From NCBI RefSeq assembly GCF_947500045.1, contig NZ_CANMQQ010000008.1, positions 62,001 through 126,000 on the forward strand: DNA of 64,000 nucleotides, in the 5' to 3' direction. Positions 36,988-45,901 of this stretch are shown here, piece by piece. A program made the position numbers and the translations under genes. The first letter of the stretch is position 1, and every line of letters begins with the position of its first letter. A model generated the notes under the pieces. The model had not been told where the DNA came from, did not search any database, and saw nothing but the letters and a program-made list of their open reading frames with translations. The DNA comes from an uncultured Ruegeria sp. GTDB taxonomy: Bacteria; Pseudomonadota; Alphaproteobacteria; Rhodobacterales; Rhodobacteraceae.

Positions 36988-39222
36988 TTACTCCTGCGTT
37001 AGCTGCATAACCGCAGCGGCTTCGCCGCCATTGCGCAGTATGTTCAAGCGCGCCTGGGGCTGCTTATCCGAAACAAGTTTTGAGAGCGCGCCATCAAGGC
37101 TTTCCGGCTGATTAATCGCGGTACCAGTCTGTTCTTCGCGCAGCAGCACGTCACCGATCTGCAGGTCGCCCGCGCTGTTTTCCGGGATCGTTGCGACCAC
37201 GGTTTGCCAACCCGCATCTCCAGCATGATGAACATCGAAAGTGTATCCGTTCTGCAGCCCGAACACGCGATGAGCAGGCAGCGCCAGTAACCCGTTTTGC
37301 GCGCGTGTCTGCCCCAATTCACGATAGCGGGCTGCCACACGGATATAGCCATCCGGATCGACCGAGAAATCACTCAGAACCTGCGAGACCAAAGTTGCAT
37401 CCGGGCGGACCGGCTCGCCATTAAGCCTATAAATCGTTGTTCCACGCTTAACCCAATCGCCAATAACTGACATATCGAGATTTGCGTTGACACCATTGAT
37501 CGCAATGACGCTGCCTGTCGCACTGCGACGCTTGGAGATGTCAAAGGGTACTTCGATATCCCAATGTCCAAAGGCCACCTGATTGTCAGTCAGATTTACT
37601 GGTTCTAATGGGGTCGCACCCTCGTCAGCTGTATTTGCGGCCTCGTTCAGCGTGATCTGTGGCTGCAAAGCTTCGGGCTCAACGGAAGCCTCTGGTTGAG
37701 TATCAGCTGTTGCTGGCTCTTCTGACGCAACTTGTGCTTGCTCGACAGGTTCTTCCTGCGTCGTTTCTGTTTGTTTTTCCGGGTTCACCGCTGTTTCCGG
37801 TTCTGCCGCAACCACCTTGGGTTCTTCTTCCAATGCAATCTCAGCTTGTTGTGTCCCGTTGGCGGTTTCAGCGGTCTGCTCGACCGGTTCCGGTTCTGCA
37901 TCTTGAGGTGCCTGCGTGATCGGAGCCTGTGCAGTAACCGTGCTTGCCTCAGGCGCTGATTTGTCGCCCGACATAATCAAAAACCCACCCGCTGCGAGCG
38001 CCGCTAATACAACCACTGCACCGGCAATTGCCTTGCCGCTGCCACCTGAGCCGCTTTTGACAATGGTATCGACAGCGGCAACGGCTTCGTCCTTGGGGGC
38101 GAACTTGGCAAGATCGTTTTCGGGCTTTTCCTCATTTCCAAGGGCCAGATCGGTGTTCCCAGCTAACAGCGCGGTCACGACGGCCTCGGCATTTTCGCTT
38201 TCGGCTTTGACCCGTTCTTTTTCTGCCTGCTCGTCCTTGCGGTCCATCCCAACGATCACTGAAACCGGACGGTACGCAAAGCTGTCAAACATCACACCCG
38301 AACCACGGAACATGCGCAACCAATCCAACGCAGTTTGCAACCGGTCAGTGGTGTGAACCTCCATCGCCTTGTCAATCGCCTCAAGGAACCCGTCCGGGTA
38401 CCCTTTGAAACGTCCTGCCAGCGGCGTATATGGATCAGGCTGATCATTGTTGAACGCGTTCAGACGCGTCTGACCATCGATCGGGCGCTCGCCACTTATG
38501 GCGTGATACAAAGTCGCGGCAAGTAAATACAGGTCACTACTTGGTCCCTGATCCGCGCCACGCACATAGAACTCGTGCGGGGAATAGCCATCCTTGATCA
38601 CCCGCAACGTCAACAGCGCAGCCGACTTGTTTGCCGCTTGTTCACGGGCTGCGCCGAAATCAATCAAGATTGGCTCACCATTCTCATCAATCAGAATATT
38701 GTCGGGCGAGATGTCGCGGTGCAGCATACCGCTTTGGTGTATGAACGACACGGCTGACAGCATCTTTTCCGTGACCTGAACAATGAAGTTCGGTCCGCTT
38801 TGGTTTTCAGGGTGTTCGACATAATCCAGCAGATCGCAACCGCGGATCAGGTCCATCGCGATATAGGCGGTGTTGTTGTCCTCGAACACCTGATGCACGT
38901 CGACGATATTTGGGTGAACCAACCGCGCATGATTGCGGGCTTCCTGAATGAACAGATCGATAATCGCGCGCAGATCATCCTTGTGATCGGGATTGGAAGG
39001 CTCGACCAGATCGCCGTTCCGCTGACACAGTGCGCCCGGATAGCATTCTTTAATAACCACATCACGGTCCAGGCTATCGCGGGCCAGATAGGTTATTCCA
39101 AACCCGCCATTGCTGAGAAACCGGAGGATCTCATACTGACCGCGCAAAAGCTTTGCGCCTGGCTGCAGTCCTTCAATCTGAGGTTCGTCGTGCGTTGCAC
39201 CGACCGCCTGGTTGTGGCTCAT
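36988..39222 (-). CDS. Transmembrane Ser/Thr protein kinase with periplasmic C-terminal domain
   Basis: 744 residues. The N-terminal kinase domain (about 28-300) has the glycine loop LSNGGFGITYLARD, ATP-binding Lys58 in VVIKECYP, catalytic loop HRDISPDNILI (Asp170) and DFG at 188-190; all key residues are present. A linker follows, then one transmembrane helix (about 397-418) and a Pro/Glu/Thr-rich periplasmic stretch (420-540). The C-terminal domain (about 545-744) is unrecognised; its last ~100 residues resemble a PDZ-like fold (NGYTFDVHHAGDAGW, GDLQIGDVLLREEQ) but this is weak. It heads the operon with the FHA, PP2C and LysM genes. The periplasmic part probably senses an envelope signal. 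Confidence 0.9.
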   Translation of the reverse strand: MSHNQAVGATHDEPQIEGLQPGAKLLRGQYEILRFLSNGGFGITYLARDSLDRDVVIKECYPGALCQRNGDLVEPSNPDHKDDLRAIIDLFIQEARNHARLVHPNIVDVHQVFEDNNTAYIAMDLIRGCDLLDYVEHPENQSGPNFIVQVTEKMLSAVSFIHQSGMLHRDISPDNILIDENGEPILIDFGAAREQAANKSAALLTLRVIKDGYSPHEFYVRGADQGPSSDLYLLAATLYHAISGERPIDGQTRLNAFNNDQPDPYTPLAGRFKGYPDGFLEAIDKAMEVHTTDRLQTALDWLRMFRGSGVMFDSFAYRPVSVIVGMDRKDEQAEKERVKAESENAEAVVTALLAGNTDLALGNEEKPENDLAKFAPKDEAVAAVDTIVKSGSGGSGKAIAGAVVVLAALAAGGFLIMSGDKSAPEASTVTAQAPITQAPQDAEPEPVEQTAETANGTQQAEIALEEEPKVVAAEPETAVNPEKQTETTQEEPVEQAQVASEEPATADTQPEASVEPEALQPQITLNEAANTADEGATPLEPVNLTDNQVAFGHWDIEVPFDISKRRSATGSVIAINGVNANLDMSVIGDWVKRGTTIYRLNGEPVRPDATLVSQVLSDFSVDPDGYIRVAARYRELGQTRAQNGLLALPAHRVFGLQNGYTFDVHHAGDAGWQTVVATIPENSAGDLQIGDVLLREEQTGTAINQPESLDGALSKLVSDKQPQARLNILRNGGEAAAVMQLTQE

Positions 39223-39562
39223 TTCTTCCCGCCCATTCTACTCGTTTTTCTGCGGCACAAATTACCAGGGCTTCAGCCCGCGAACTCACAACCAAACACA
39301 ACCGCAGGACACTTGAGACGGTTAGACGTTTCAAATTTGACTTTATTTGGGCCGCCTGATGGCTTCAGTATGGATCAGGAGAAGTCAAATCGCCTATATT
39401 GTATGACATGGACGCTACAATACCAGATGTTGTAATTTAGCGATGAGTTTATTGGATTCTATATCGCTGAAATAGACGCTTGGTCCACGGATTCGAAACA
39501 ATAGGGGCGTGATTCCAACCGCTTCGAATCGCTGCATTGCGGCTCAATTGTTGCGGGAAAAC
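39223..39562. other. 340-base gap between the GTPase operon and the kinase operon
   Basis: No gene recognised. AT-rich stretches upstream of the kinase gene make it the likely promoter of the kinase/FHA/PP2C/LysM operon; TACAAT on the minus strand (about 39400-39405) is a possible -10 element with a poor -35. An inverted repeat of 8-base arms (gattcgaa at 39490-39497, ttcgaatc at 39523-39530, 25 bases apart) lies close to the end of the GTPase operon; it lacks a T-run and is more like an operator or processing site than a terminator. Confidence 0.45.
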
Positions 39563-40852
39563 CTACGTGCCGGTTCTGGGATGCGCCGAAGCCACTGTAC
39601 TTCCGGCCCATGCCAAGTTGTCGCTGAGTTGCGCGAGGATGCTTATCGCATCCTTCAGCGGTGCGTCGCCGCTTTCGAATTGAAGCAAAAGCAGCAAATC
39701 GGTCGCCTTTTCGAACTCGGCCGGAATCCAGTCGGCTTCAGGATCGATTTCTGAGCCTGATTCCAACCTTTCGGCAAAGTCTTCGACAATTTCCTGACAG
39801 CTTTGCAAGAAGGTTGCAGGCTCAATATCTGAGCTTTCGCGCAGGTCGTTGTAGATACTTGCAATTGCAGCAAGCCAATCCTCAAGGATAGGATTGTCTA
39901 GAGGGGGCAGGGCGGTTTCCAAGCTTGCTTGGACCGCATTGCCATCCGCCTCAACATCAACGGCCACAGCTGAACCAGTGAGCTGCTCCAGATAAGGCAT
40001 AAACTCTGCAGCCAGATCTTTTTGTGCGGCTTCCAGATCGTGGCGACGGTAATCAGACGCAAGACGTAACACCTGTTCTGCCAGATTTTGACCGCCGCAG
40101 GTCTCCCACAGATCAAAATCAGGTTCGGGCTCCTGTGCCATCGCGCGCACGGCAACCGGAGTTCCAATTGGCACGACGGCCTTGAACAGATCACCTTTTT
40201 CCTTGTTCAAACGGGCCACAACCCGATCCAGCGAATCCCGCACTGGGGGCAAATCAGCATGTGTTACGGCCAACAGGCTGTTGTCGCGCAGTTTTTGCGG
40301 GACTTGTGACCATAGGTGGCGCTCGGTCTCACGCCAGGCGTTGGTGCCGTTGGTACACCAAATCGCGCAGTCCACATATTCCAGCAAACTCAGGGTCTGC
40401 TTGTATGTATCGTCCAGCGCACCGGCACCGGGTAGATCAAACAGCGAAATCTCTTGCAGGGCAGGCGTGTTCAACCCGACCGAGATGAAATCCGGTTCGT
40501 CCGCCGCCGCCTTTTCCAGCGCAATTCCGGAATAAACCTTGGGTTCCTTGTTCCACCAGCCAACTGTTGTTTCTGGTGTTTCAGAAAAGGCCACAATGAC
40601 CAAAGGCAGCTTCAGATGCTGCGGCCCAGTGGGCAGAATGTCAGCCCCTGCCAGCATGTTTGCAAGGCTGGACTTGCCAGCACCAAATTCCCCTGCAAAA
40701 CCGATTGATACCGCGTTCGAAAGCCGCTCGGCATGGGCCAGCGCGCGGGCGCGCATGTCTTCCAGCTCTGCCGAAGAGGGTACGTTTTCGGTGGCGGTCA
40801 GGAAACGCTCCAACTGGCGCACTTCCTTCTCGGTTCCGGGGAAATCAATCAT
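39563..40852 (-). CDS. Dynamin-like GTPase, short type (copy A)
   Basis: 429 residues. GTPase motifs: P-loop GEFGAGKS (54-61), DLPG (139-142) and THAD (197-200) in the place of N/TKxD. The stretch WCTNGTNAWRETERHLWSQV is shared almost word for word with the short GTPase at 44259-45893 (WCTHSTQAWRETERATW), so the two are paralogues. The C-terminal half is helical and acidic with no clear transmembrane segment. It overlaps the long GTPase gene upstream by 4 bases (ATGA), so the two are translated together, as is common for bacterial dynamin-like pairs. It probably works on membranes with its partner; no family name is certain. Confidence 0.85.
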   Translation of the reverse strand: MIDFPGTEKEVRQLERFLTATENVPSSAELEDMRARALAHAERLSNAVSIGFAGEFGAGKSSLANMLAGADILPTGPQHLKLPLVIVAFSETPETTVGWWNKEPKVYSGIALEKAAADEPDFISVGLNTPALQEISLFDLPGAGALDDTYKQTLSLLEYVDCAIWCTNGTNAWRETERHLWSQVPQKLRDNSLLAVTHADLPPVRDSLDRVVARLNKEKGDLFKAVVPIGTPVAVRAMAQEPEPDFDLWETCGGQNLAEQVLRLASDYRRHDLEAAQKDLAAEFMPYLEQLTGSAVAVDVEADGNAVQASLETALPPLDNPILEDWLAAIASIYNDLRESSDIEPATFLQSCQEIVEDFAERLESGSEIDPEADWIPAEFEKATDLLLLLQFESGDAPLKDAISILAQLSDNLAWAGSTVASAHPRTGT

Positions 40853-42891
40853 TCTGCGGCCTCTGCCTGTCGCGTGTCCACGGGTGCGGCTCCATGTACC
40901 GCACTCAGTTCATCGCCGATGCGCCGGGCTTGGTCAACCGCACGTTGCGCATCGGTGCGCGCATTGGTGCCATCGGGACCCGCACGGTGTTCCAGATGTC
41001 CGGCAAGAAGCGCCAGATAGTGATCCAGGACAGTTTTCATCCGTTCGATCAGATCACTTCTGGCGGTATCCACCAGATCGTCGCCGATCATCTCGAACTC
41101 TTGAACGATCATCTTTTCTGCACGGTTCAGTACGCTGCGGCGTGAAATCAACCGCGACAGCCATGTCACACGCAGCTCGACCGTAATACCACGGGTTAGC
41201 GCGCTGGTGTCCGGACGGAACCAACGCACAGCGCTAGTGTTCATACGGTTATCAGCCGGTTCCTGCCAGCCGGGCAGCGCACGCAGAGAGGCGTTACTTT
41301 GCATGTCGATCGCATAAAGCTCGCTGAGCATCCGCTGACGAACTACCTGGGTTGCACCCTGAACCAATTCGCGCATACGTTCACGCAGCGGTGTAAAGTT
41401 CAACTCGGTGTCACCATCCTTGGCCAGCAGAGGGGATTGACCATCAGGGCCACGGACAACAATCGAAACAGCCTCGGACACCGTATCATCCATCACGCCC
41501 CGTAAGTTGGCCAGTACATCGTCCATATCGTTGGTAATGGCTTCAGATTTCTCGGCAATCAAGGCGCGCAGGTCCGCAAGCGTCTTGTTGTTTTCTTCTA
41601 TATCGGCTGTGTCTGGCCCATCTTGATCCTCGATCGCGCGCAGCCGTGCTGAGCTACGCTCAAGCTCACCCTGGGCAAAGCTGTTTAGATGCTGCCACGC
41701 CATATTGAGCTGTTCTTGGCGTGGACCTTCGGTCAGGGCTTTGGTCACATGGCGGCGCAGATCAGGCAATCCTGATGCGATCATGGCGGCAAAGCGCAAT
41801 ACACCCTCACGACTGATAGGGCCGGGGCCTTGTTTGATCTCTTCAACACCATCTAGATATTGCTTCATCTGCTGAGGATGGGCGCGAAGCCATGCGAGAA
41901 TCTGATCATGATCAATTCCCGTTTCATCACCGGTCAGGGCGTAATGCGCCCATTGAGCGCTGCCCATAAGGACATTGATGTCCGAATTCCCGAGGGCCTG
42001 CTCAAGCCCGTCCATCACGTCGGCACGGACCTTTGTGGCATCGTCAGCGCCGCCGCCCAATTCGTCCACACGGTTAATGAAGACCACGATCTGGCCAAGT
42101 TCCAAAGCCTGCATCAAGCGGAACAGTTTCAGGTCGGCGCGCGACAACGCCTGATGCGCCGACAGAACTACAACAAAGAAATCTGACTCTTTTAAGTATT
42201 GCCGCGAGATCTCTTCACGTATCAACAGCGGGTCATTGACGCCGGGCGTATCGGTGACTGTTATAGGATAAGGAAAATGGCCGATGTCGAAATAGACCTC
42301 GGCTTTGCGTGTGATATCGCTGTAAAGACCCCGATCAGAACCGGGGTCATACTGATCACCATCCGTCGGATCATCCCCCGCACAGACATAGCGTGCAAGA
42401 TCATCCGAATTCAGTTCATCCAGATCGTGATGCTGACCCAGCAGGTGTTTATAGCTTTCGCCCAGACGCAGCTTGGCGCGGGTTTTCATCGCCTCGACCT
42501 GCTCTTCGATCATTTCACGCTTATAGCTGTCCTCCTCATCGGGGAACATATTGCGCAGCTCTTCACCCTCGGCGATCAGCGCTTGCCATTGGCGATTGTC
42601 GAAGAAACGAAACTCGGCACCCGACGACCGGCCGGACGGATGACCAAAATGCATATCGGTAATAACTGTGGTCCAGGGATTTACATCCGAAGGCAGAAAC
42701 TCTGCCTGCCCGGTGAACCCATTGATCAGTCGGGACTTACCGGCCTTAATCTGGCCTACGAACGCAATCGAAGGTTTGAGGTTCGATAGATCGTCAATGA
42801 TGCGCGAGATGAAGTGACGTGTTTCGTCATTGCTCATCCCGTTCATGTCTTCTGCGATGCGAATAAGCTCGCGGCGGCTCAACTCACTCAT
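40849..42891 (-). CDS. Dynamin-family GTPase, long type (copy B)
   Basis: 680 residues, the size of bacterial dynamin-like proteins. P-loop GQIKAGKS (46-53) is followed by FLPSDVNPWTTVIT (with the switch Thr), DTPGVND and the base-specificity motif NRVD. Helical segments with heptad-like spacing fill residues ~290-640, as expected for stalk/bundle regions. A hydrophobic/basic segment (TWLSRLISRRSV) near residue ~590 could be the membrane-contacting tip. It is a paralogue of the long GTPase at 45902-47902 (shared LPSDVNPWT, YVC.GD, DTPGVND and NR.DEL). Bacterial dynamins fuse, tubulate or protect membranes; the target here is unknown. Confidence 0.88.
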   Translation of the reverse strand: MSELSRRELIRIAEDMNGMSNDETRHFISRIIDDLSNLKPSIAFVGQIKAGKSRLINGFTGQAEFLPSDVNPWTTVITDMHFGHPSGRSSGAEFRFFDNRQWQALIAEGEELRNMFPDEEDSYKREMIEEQVEAMKTRAKLRLGESYKHLLGQHHDLDELNSDDLARYVCAGDDPTDGDQYDPGSDRGLYSDITRKAEVYFDIGHFPYPITVTDTPGVNDPLLIREEISRQYLKESDFFVVVLSAHQALSRADLKLFRLMQALELGQIVVFINRVDELGGGADDATKVRADVMDGLEQALGNSDINVLMGSAQWAHYALTGDETGIDHDQILAWLRAHPQQMKQYLDGVEEIKQGPGPISREGVLRFAAMIASGLPDLRRHVTKALTEGPRQEQLNMAWQHLNSFAQGELERSSARLRAIEDQDGPDTADIEENNKTLADLRALIAEKSEAITNDMDDVLANLRGVMDDTVSEAVSIVVRGPDGQSPLLAKDGDTELNFTPLRERMRELVQGATQVVRQRMLSELYAIDMQSNASLRALPGWQEPADNRMNTSAVRWFRPDTSALTRGITVELRVTWLSRLISRRSVLNRAEKMIVQEFEMIGDDLVDTARSDLIERMKTVLDHYLALLAGHLEHRAGPDGTNARTDAQRAVDQARRIGDELSAVHGAAPVDTRQAEAAE

Positions 42892-42961
42892 AAGATTTAC
42901 CCTGGTAACTCGTATTATATAGCTAGTTTTGCAAAATGGACACTATTGGGCAGGAACGCGG

Positions 42962-43807
42962 TCATTCGACGGCGCTTTTTAGGGACTTCCAAAGGTTGAC
43001 GACGGCACCCAGTTTGCGGGCGTCATGAAAGGCGGCTGCAACCTCGGCATCGTCGTGAACGATCGCAAGGCCAACACGTTGCCCTCCCGATGGACGCATA
43101 ACGATAAGTTGTGGTTGCGACAAAGTATCAGACCCATCGGCTTGCCAGCTGGACAAATCTTGGGTGAGCCGAGCCAATAGATCTTTGTCAGGATGTGCTT
43201 GCTGACCTTCGGCACAAAGCCCGTCAAGTTTGGCTTCTTCGTTCTGCTCTTCAATCAGAAAACGCCCCAGCGCAAAGCGCTCGGCACCGTCATAGAACGC
43301 TTCGGCAACACCTGATTGGTCCTGAGACGTTGGTTCTGGTACAGCATCCGGGACCACAGACATCCGTGGTTCTTCCGGCAAATCAATTCTGGCGCAGGCT
43401 GCTTCAACCTCGGAAAAGGTTATACCGACATCATCCGCTTCAAGCGCCGTATCGGGCCTGAGCGAAACCAATTCCAACGGACCGGGCGCAACGGCGATAT
43501 CTGACACTAGACGGGCCAGCTGATCGGTCAGGTGCTCACGTGCCTCGGTTTCGAAATCTGGCAGGGGGCCTTCGACACAGCGGAAAACATCGGTAATCCG
43601 TGAGCTGTTCACCTCAACAGCAAGCATGCCGCCATCCGCCGCCATGAATTCCAGCCTCCGAGGCAGGATTGTCCTGCGGATTGCAGTCAATACCTCGTCG
43701 CGCCTTGCCTGCGCTGTATCACCAGACAGACAAACCATCGGAGACAATCGCGCAACCGAGGATCGCCCGATATCTTCGAGCAATTCCAGTATTTCGCTAT
43801 CCATCAT
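42962..43807 (-). CDS. Unrecognised 281-residue protein within the GTPase operon
   Basis: No family recognised. The protein is acidic and lacks signal peptide or transmembrane helices, so it is probably cytoplasmic. The N-terminal third has alternating strands and helices (RLEFMAADGGMLAVEVNSSR), the middle is Glu/Pro/Asp-rich, and the C-terminal third (PQLIVMRPSGGQRVGLAIVH) again looks like a mixed alpha/beta fold, which may mirror the roadblock-like protein next door. GAGGGGG lies before its two adjacent ATG codons. It is flanked by 25 bases (roadblock-like gene upstream) and 70 bases (GTPase B downstream), so it belongs to the operon. Confidence 0.75.
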   Translation of the reverse strand: MMDSEILELLEDIGRSSVARLSPMVCLSGDTAQARRDEVLTAIRRTILPRRLEFMAADGGMLAVEVNSSRITDVFRCVEGPLPDFETEAREHLTDQLARLVSDIAVAPGPLELVSLRPDTALEADDVGITFSEVEAACARIDLPEEPRMSVVPDAVPEPTSQDQSGVAEAFYDGAERFALGRFLIEEQNEEAKLDGLCAEGQQAHPDKDLLARLTQDLSSWQADGSDTLSQPQLIVMRPSGGQRVGLAIVHDDAEVAAAFHDARKLGAVVNLWKSLKSAVE

Positions 43808-43831
43808 GCCGTGAACCCCCTCTGGTCCAGT

Positions 43832-44233
43832 CTAAACTGCGGCAGCCACCGTGCCGAGGCTGAGATGTGATTTTGTAAGTGCATGCCCAATATTTGCGCT
43901 GTCGCGACAGATATAACAGACAACGTGATCCGGGTATTTCTGTGTTCTTAGAAAGATGTGCAGACGATCATTGGAAAACACCGCGATTTCCCCAAATCCA
44001 GGGTGTTCCGTTTCGCCTATCTCTGCATTGCGCAACAGCTCCTCAAAGCCTTTTACACCCCGTCCTTGAAACAGATTGGCAACCGAAAGCGCAAGATTCT
44101 CAAGTGCATCAGAGCTTTCGCGGTCTGATGCCTCAACTCCCAGCAACATTCCAGTTTCCATATCAACATACCCGGCTGCGATGCAGTCGGGTATGGTCTC
44201 GATGGCCGAGGTCAGGGCGGATTCTATCGACAT
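43832..44233 (-). CDS. Roadblock/LC7-like small protein
   Basis: 133 residues. The start (SALTSAIETIPDCIAAGYVD then METGMLLGVEAS) is typical of the roadblock/LC7 fold, where a first strand-turn carries a D-x-E-x-G-x-L-L-G pattern. A second beta pair contains GEIAVFSNDRLHIFLRTQ and VVCYICRD. In bacteria such proteins (MglB type) bind small GTPases as activators or dimerisation platforms. Here it lies between two dynamin-like GTPase pairs, 25 bases after one and 25 bases before an unrecognised gene, so a regulator or scaffold of these GTPases is the plausible role. Fold assignment is by pattern only. Confidence 0.68.
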   Translation of the reverse strand: MSIESALTSAIETIPDCIAAGYVDMETGMLLGVEASDRESSDALENLALSVANLFQGRGVKGFEELLRNAEIGETEHPGFGEIAVFSNDRLHIFLRTQKYPDHVVCYICRDSANIGHALTKSHLSLGTVAAAV

Positions 44234-44258
44234 TCAGATACCCGCCTTTAATTGCATG

Positions 44259-45893
44259 TCAGATTGCATGCCACTCCGCTCCACTCGTTTTGTTGGCATC
44301 CGGAACTGCCCGCAGCGCCGCTTTGGAATTGCGGGTGATCTGCTCCTGCGCAATCTGATCATACTCGGACAGAAACGCTGCAAAGGCGCTTTTCAGGCCC
44401 TGCGCATCGTCTGGCAGGCTTTCGCGGGCTACGATTTCGCTCCACATTTCTGAGGCGCTGAGGGGCGATTCCGCAGGATTGCCCACTTGGTCTTCAGAGG
44501 CCGCTCCATTGATCACGGTTTCTCCGTTCAACTCAACCACCTGACCCGGCGTGAGCGAATTGGACTCTGGTTCCGGCTCGTATTCGTCAGTCGATTCCTC
44601 AGGCTGCTCCGCAAGCAAAGACGTAATCGATGAGACTGATACTTCGAGCTCCGATGCTTCACCCTCGTCATCGGTCGAATTTTCATCCGACGCCGATGCT
44701 TCAACCGTTGCTTCTTGGCCATCCTCGGGGGCCAGAACGATCAACTCGGCGTCTTCCTGATCCTCCTCCTCATCATCCATGAAGGCGAACTCATCCACAT
44801 CATGTGCAGGGTTCGCCAGAATGTTCAGATCCAACGGATCTTCGGATTGGTCCGAGAACAGGGCGCGCAGATCTTCCTCAGCCGGTTCCGCCTCAGACAC
44901 CATTTCGGCGCGCATTCGTTCAGCTTCGTCCACATCAATCCGAGCGCGTTCAACATCTTCCGTACGTCGTTCCACGCGGGCAGGGCGTACCGGGAAGCTG
45001 GTGACAACATCAGTGTTCTGATCGGATGAACCCTCAGCCAGAGGATCATGCATCGTCAATGGAACATCTTCGGTGCGACTTTCCGGGCGCAAGGGGCTTA
45101 CCTTGGGCGCATCAGACAAGGACTTATCAATTTGATATCTGGCCAGCATATCGGCACGGTTGTCCATGATCTGCTCGGTGATCTCCAGAAAACTGTCGAC
45201 CATCTTGCCACCGCCGCTGCGCGACCAAAGTTCGGCGTCACCCGTTTTGTCACGGGCCATAATGGCATCACGCGCCGAAAACAGGACTGTGCGATTGAAC
45301 AGATGACCTGCTTCTCGGTTCACGCGACGCAGAACCTTTTGCCGGTCTTTCTGACCCAAAGCATCTGCACGCGTGACCAGCAAAATTGATTTGTTTTGCA
45401 GACGTTCAGGAAGCGAGACCCAAGTTGCACGCTCGGTCTCACGCCAGGCTTGGGTCGAGTGCGTGCACCATAATACACCATTGGCTTGACCAACTGCGCG
45501 TTGCCAGACATCGGTCGAGATCTTTGGATCCGAGATGCCGGGGGTGTCGATCAGATCAACGGCCTCAAGAATATCGGCTTCCAGGAAGATACGAACAAAC
45601 TGTGCGTCGTTGACACCAACCTGTTCAAGTTCATCAAGCTCGATATTCTGCGTGCTTCCATCGTGCCGCTTAATATAGGCTGGCCGATTGCCCCAACTGA
45701 ACCAAACTGGCGGCAGCTGAGTTGCCGTGACCTGTGTGGGCAAGGCCTGTTTTCGCAGCAAGAAGTTCATCAAAGTCGACTTGCCTGCACTGAATTCTCC
45801 CATAAGCGCAAACACAGGCTTGCGGCGGGACCACTGCTCGATGCGGTTCCAGGCCTTGGGAGAGACGAAGCGGGTTTGTGATTTATTTACCAT
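44259..45893 (-). CDS. Dynamin-like GTPase, short type with acidic tail (copy C)
   Basis: 544 residues. P-loop GEFSAGKST (32-40), DTPG (116-119) and TRAD (174-177, non-canonical base motif). WCTHSTQAWRETERATWVSL is shared with the short GTPase at 39563-40852. After the ~280-residue GTPase region comes a long Glu/Asp/Ser-rich stretch (about 285-500), probably disordered and a possible target for the neighbouring Ser/Thr kinase. A short conserved-looking helix follows (about 500-535: SEMWSEIVARESLPDDAQGL). It lies 8 bases after the long GTPase at 45902. Together they repeat the long/short pairing seen at 39.6-42.9 kb. Confidence 0.85.
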   Translation of the reverse strand: MVNKSQTRFVSPKAWNRIEQWSRRKPVFALMGEFSAGKSTLMNFLLRKQALPTQVTATQLPPVWFSWGNRPAYIKRHDGSTQNIELDELEQVGVNDAQFVRIFLEADILEAVDLIDTPGISDPKISTDVWQRAVGQANGVLWCTHSTQAWRETERATWVSLPERLQNKSILLVTRADALGQKDRQKVLRRVNREAGHLFNRTVLFSARDAIMARDKTGDAELWSRSGGGKMVDSFLEITEQIMDNRADMLARYQIDKSLSDAPKVSPLRPESRTEDVPLTMHDPLAEGSSDQNTDVVTSFPVRPARVERRTEDVERARIDVDEAERMRAEMVSEAEPAEEDLRALFSDQSEDPLDLNILANPAHDVDEFAFMDDEEEDQEDAELIVLAPEDGQEATVEASASDENSTDDEGEASELEVSVSSITSLLAEQPEESTDEYEPEPESNSLTPGQVVELNGETVINGAASEDQVGNPAESPLSASEMWSEIVARESLPDDAQGLKSAFAAFLSEYDQIAQEQITRNSKAALRAVPDANKTSGAEWHAI

Positions 45894-45901
45894 AACTCTT
45901 C

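Noticed and set aside
35060..39222. Type VI secretion locus
   Set aside because: Kinase, PP2C and FHA are present, but no sheath, tube, baseplate, ClpV, IcmF or Hcp-like genes occur in the window.
39490..39530. Inverted repeat gattcgaa/ttcgaatc as a terminator of the GTPase operon
   Set aside because: Arms are 25 bases apart and no T-run follows on the minus strand; kept only as a possible operator.
40539..41186. 215-codon plus-strand open frame over the GTPase genes
   Set aside because: Antisense to two GTPase genes that carry full motifs; composition is low-complexity Arg/Ser.
42199..42789. 196-codon plus-strand open frame over GTPase B
   Set aside because: Antisense to the conserved GTPase domain of copy B; no domain visible.
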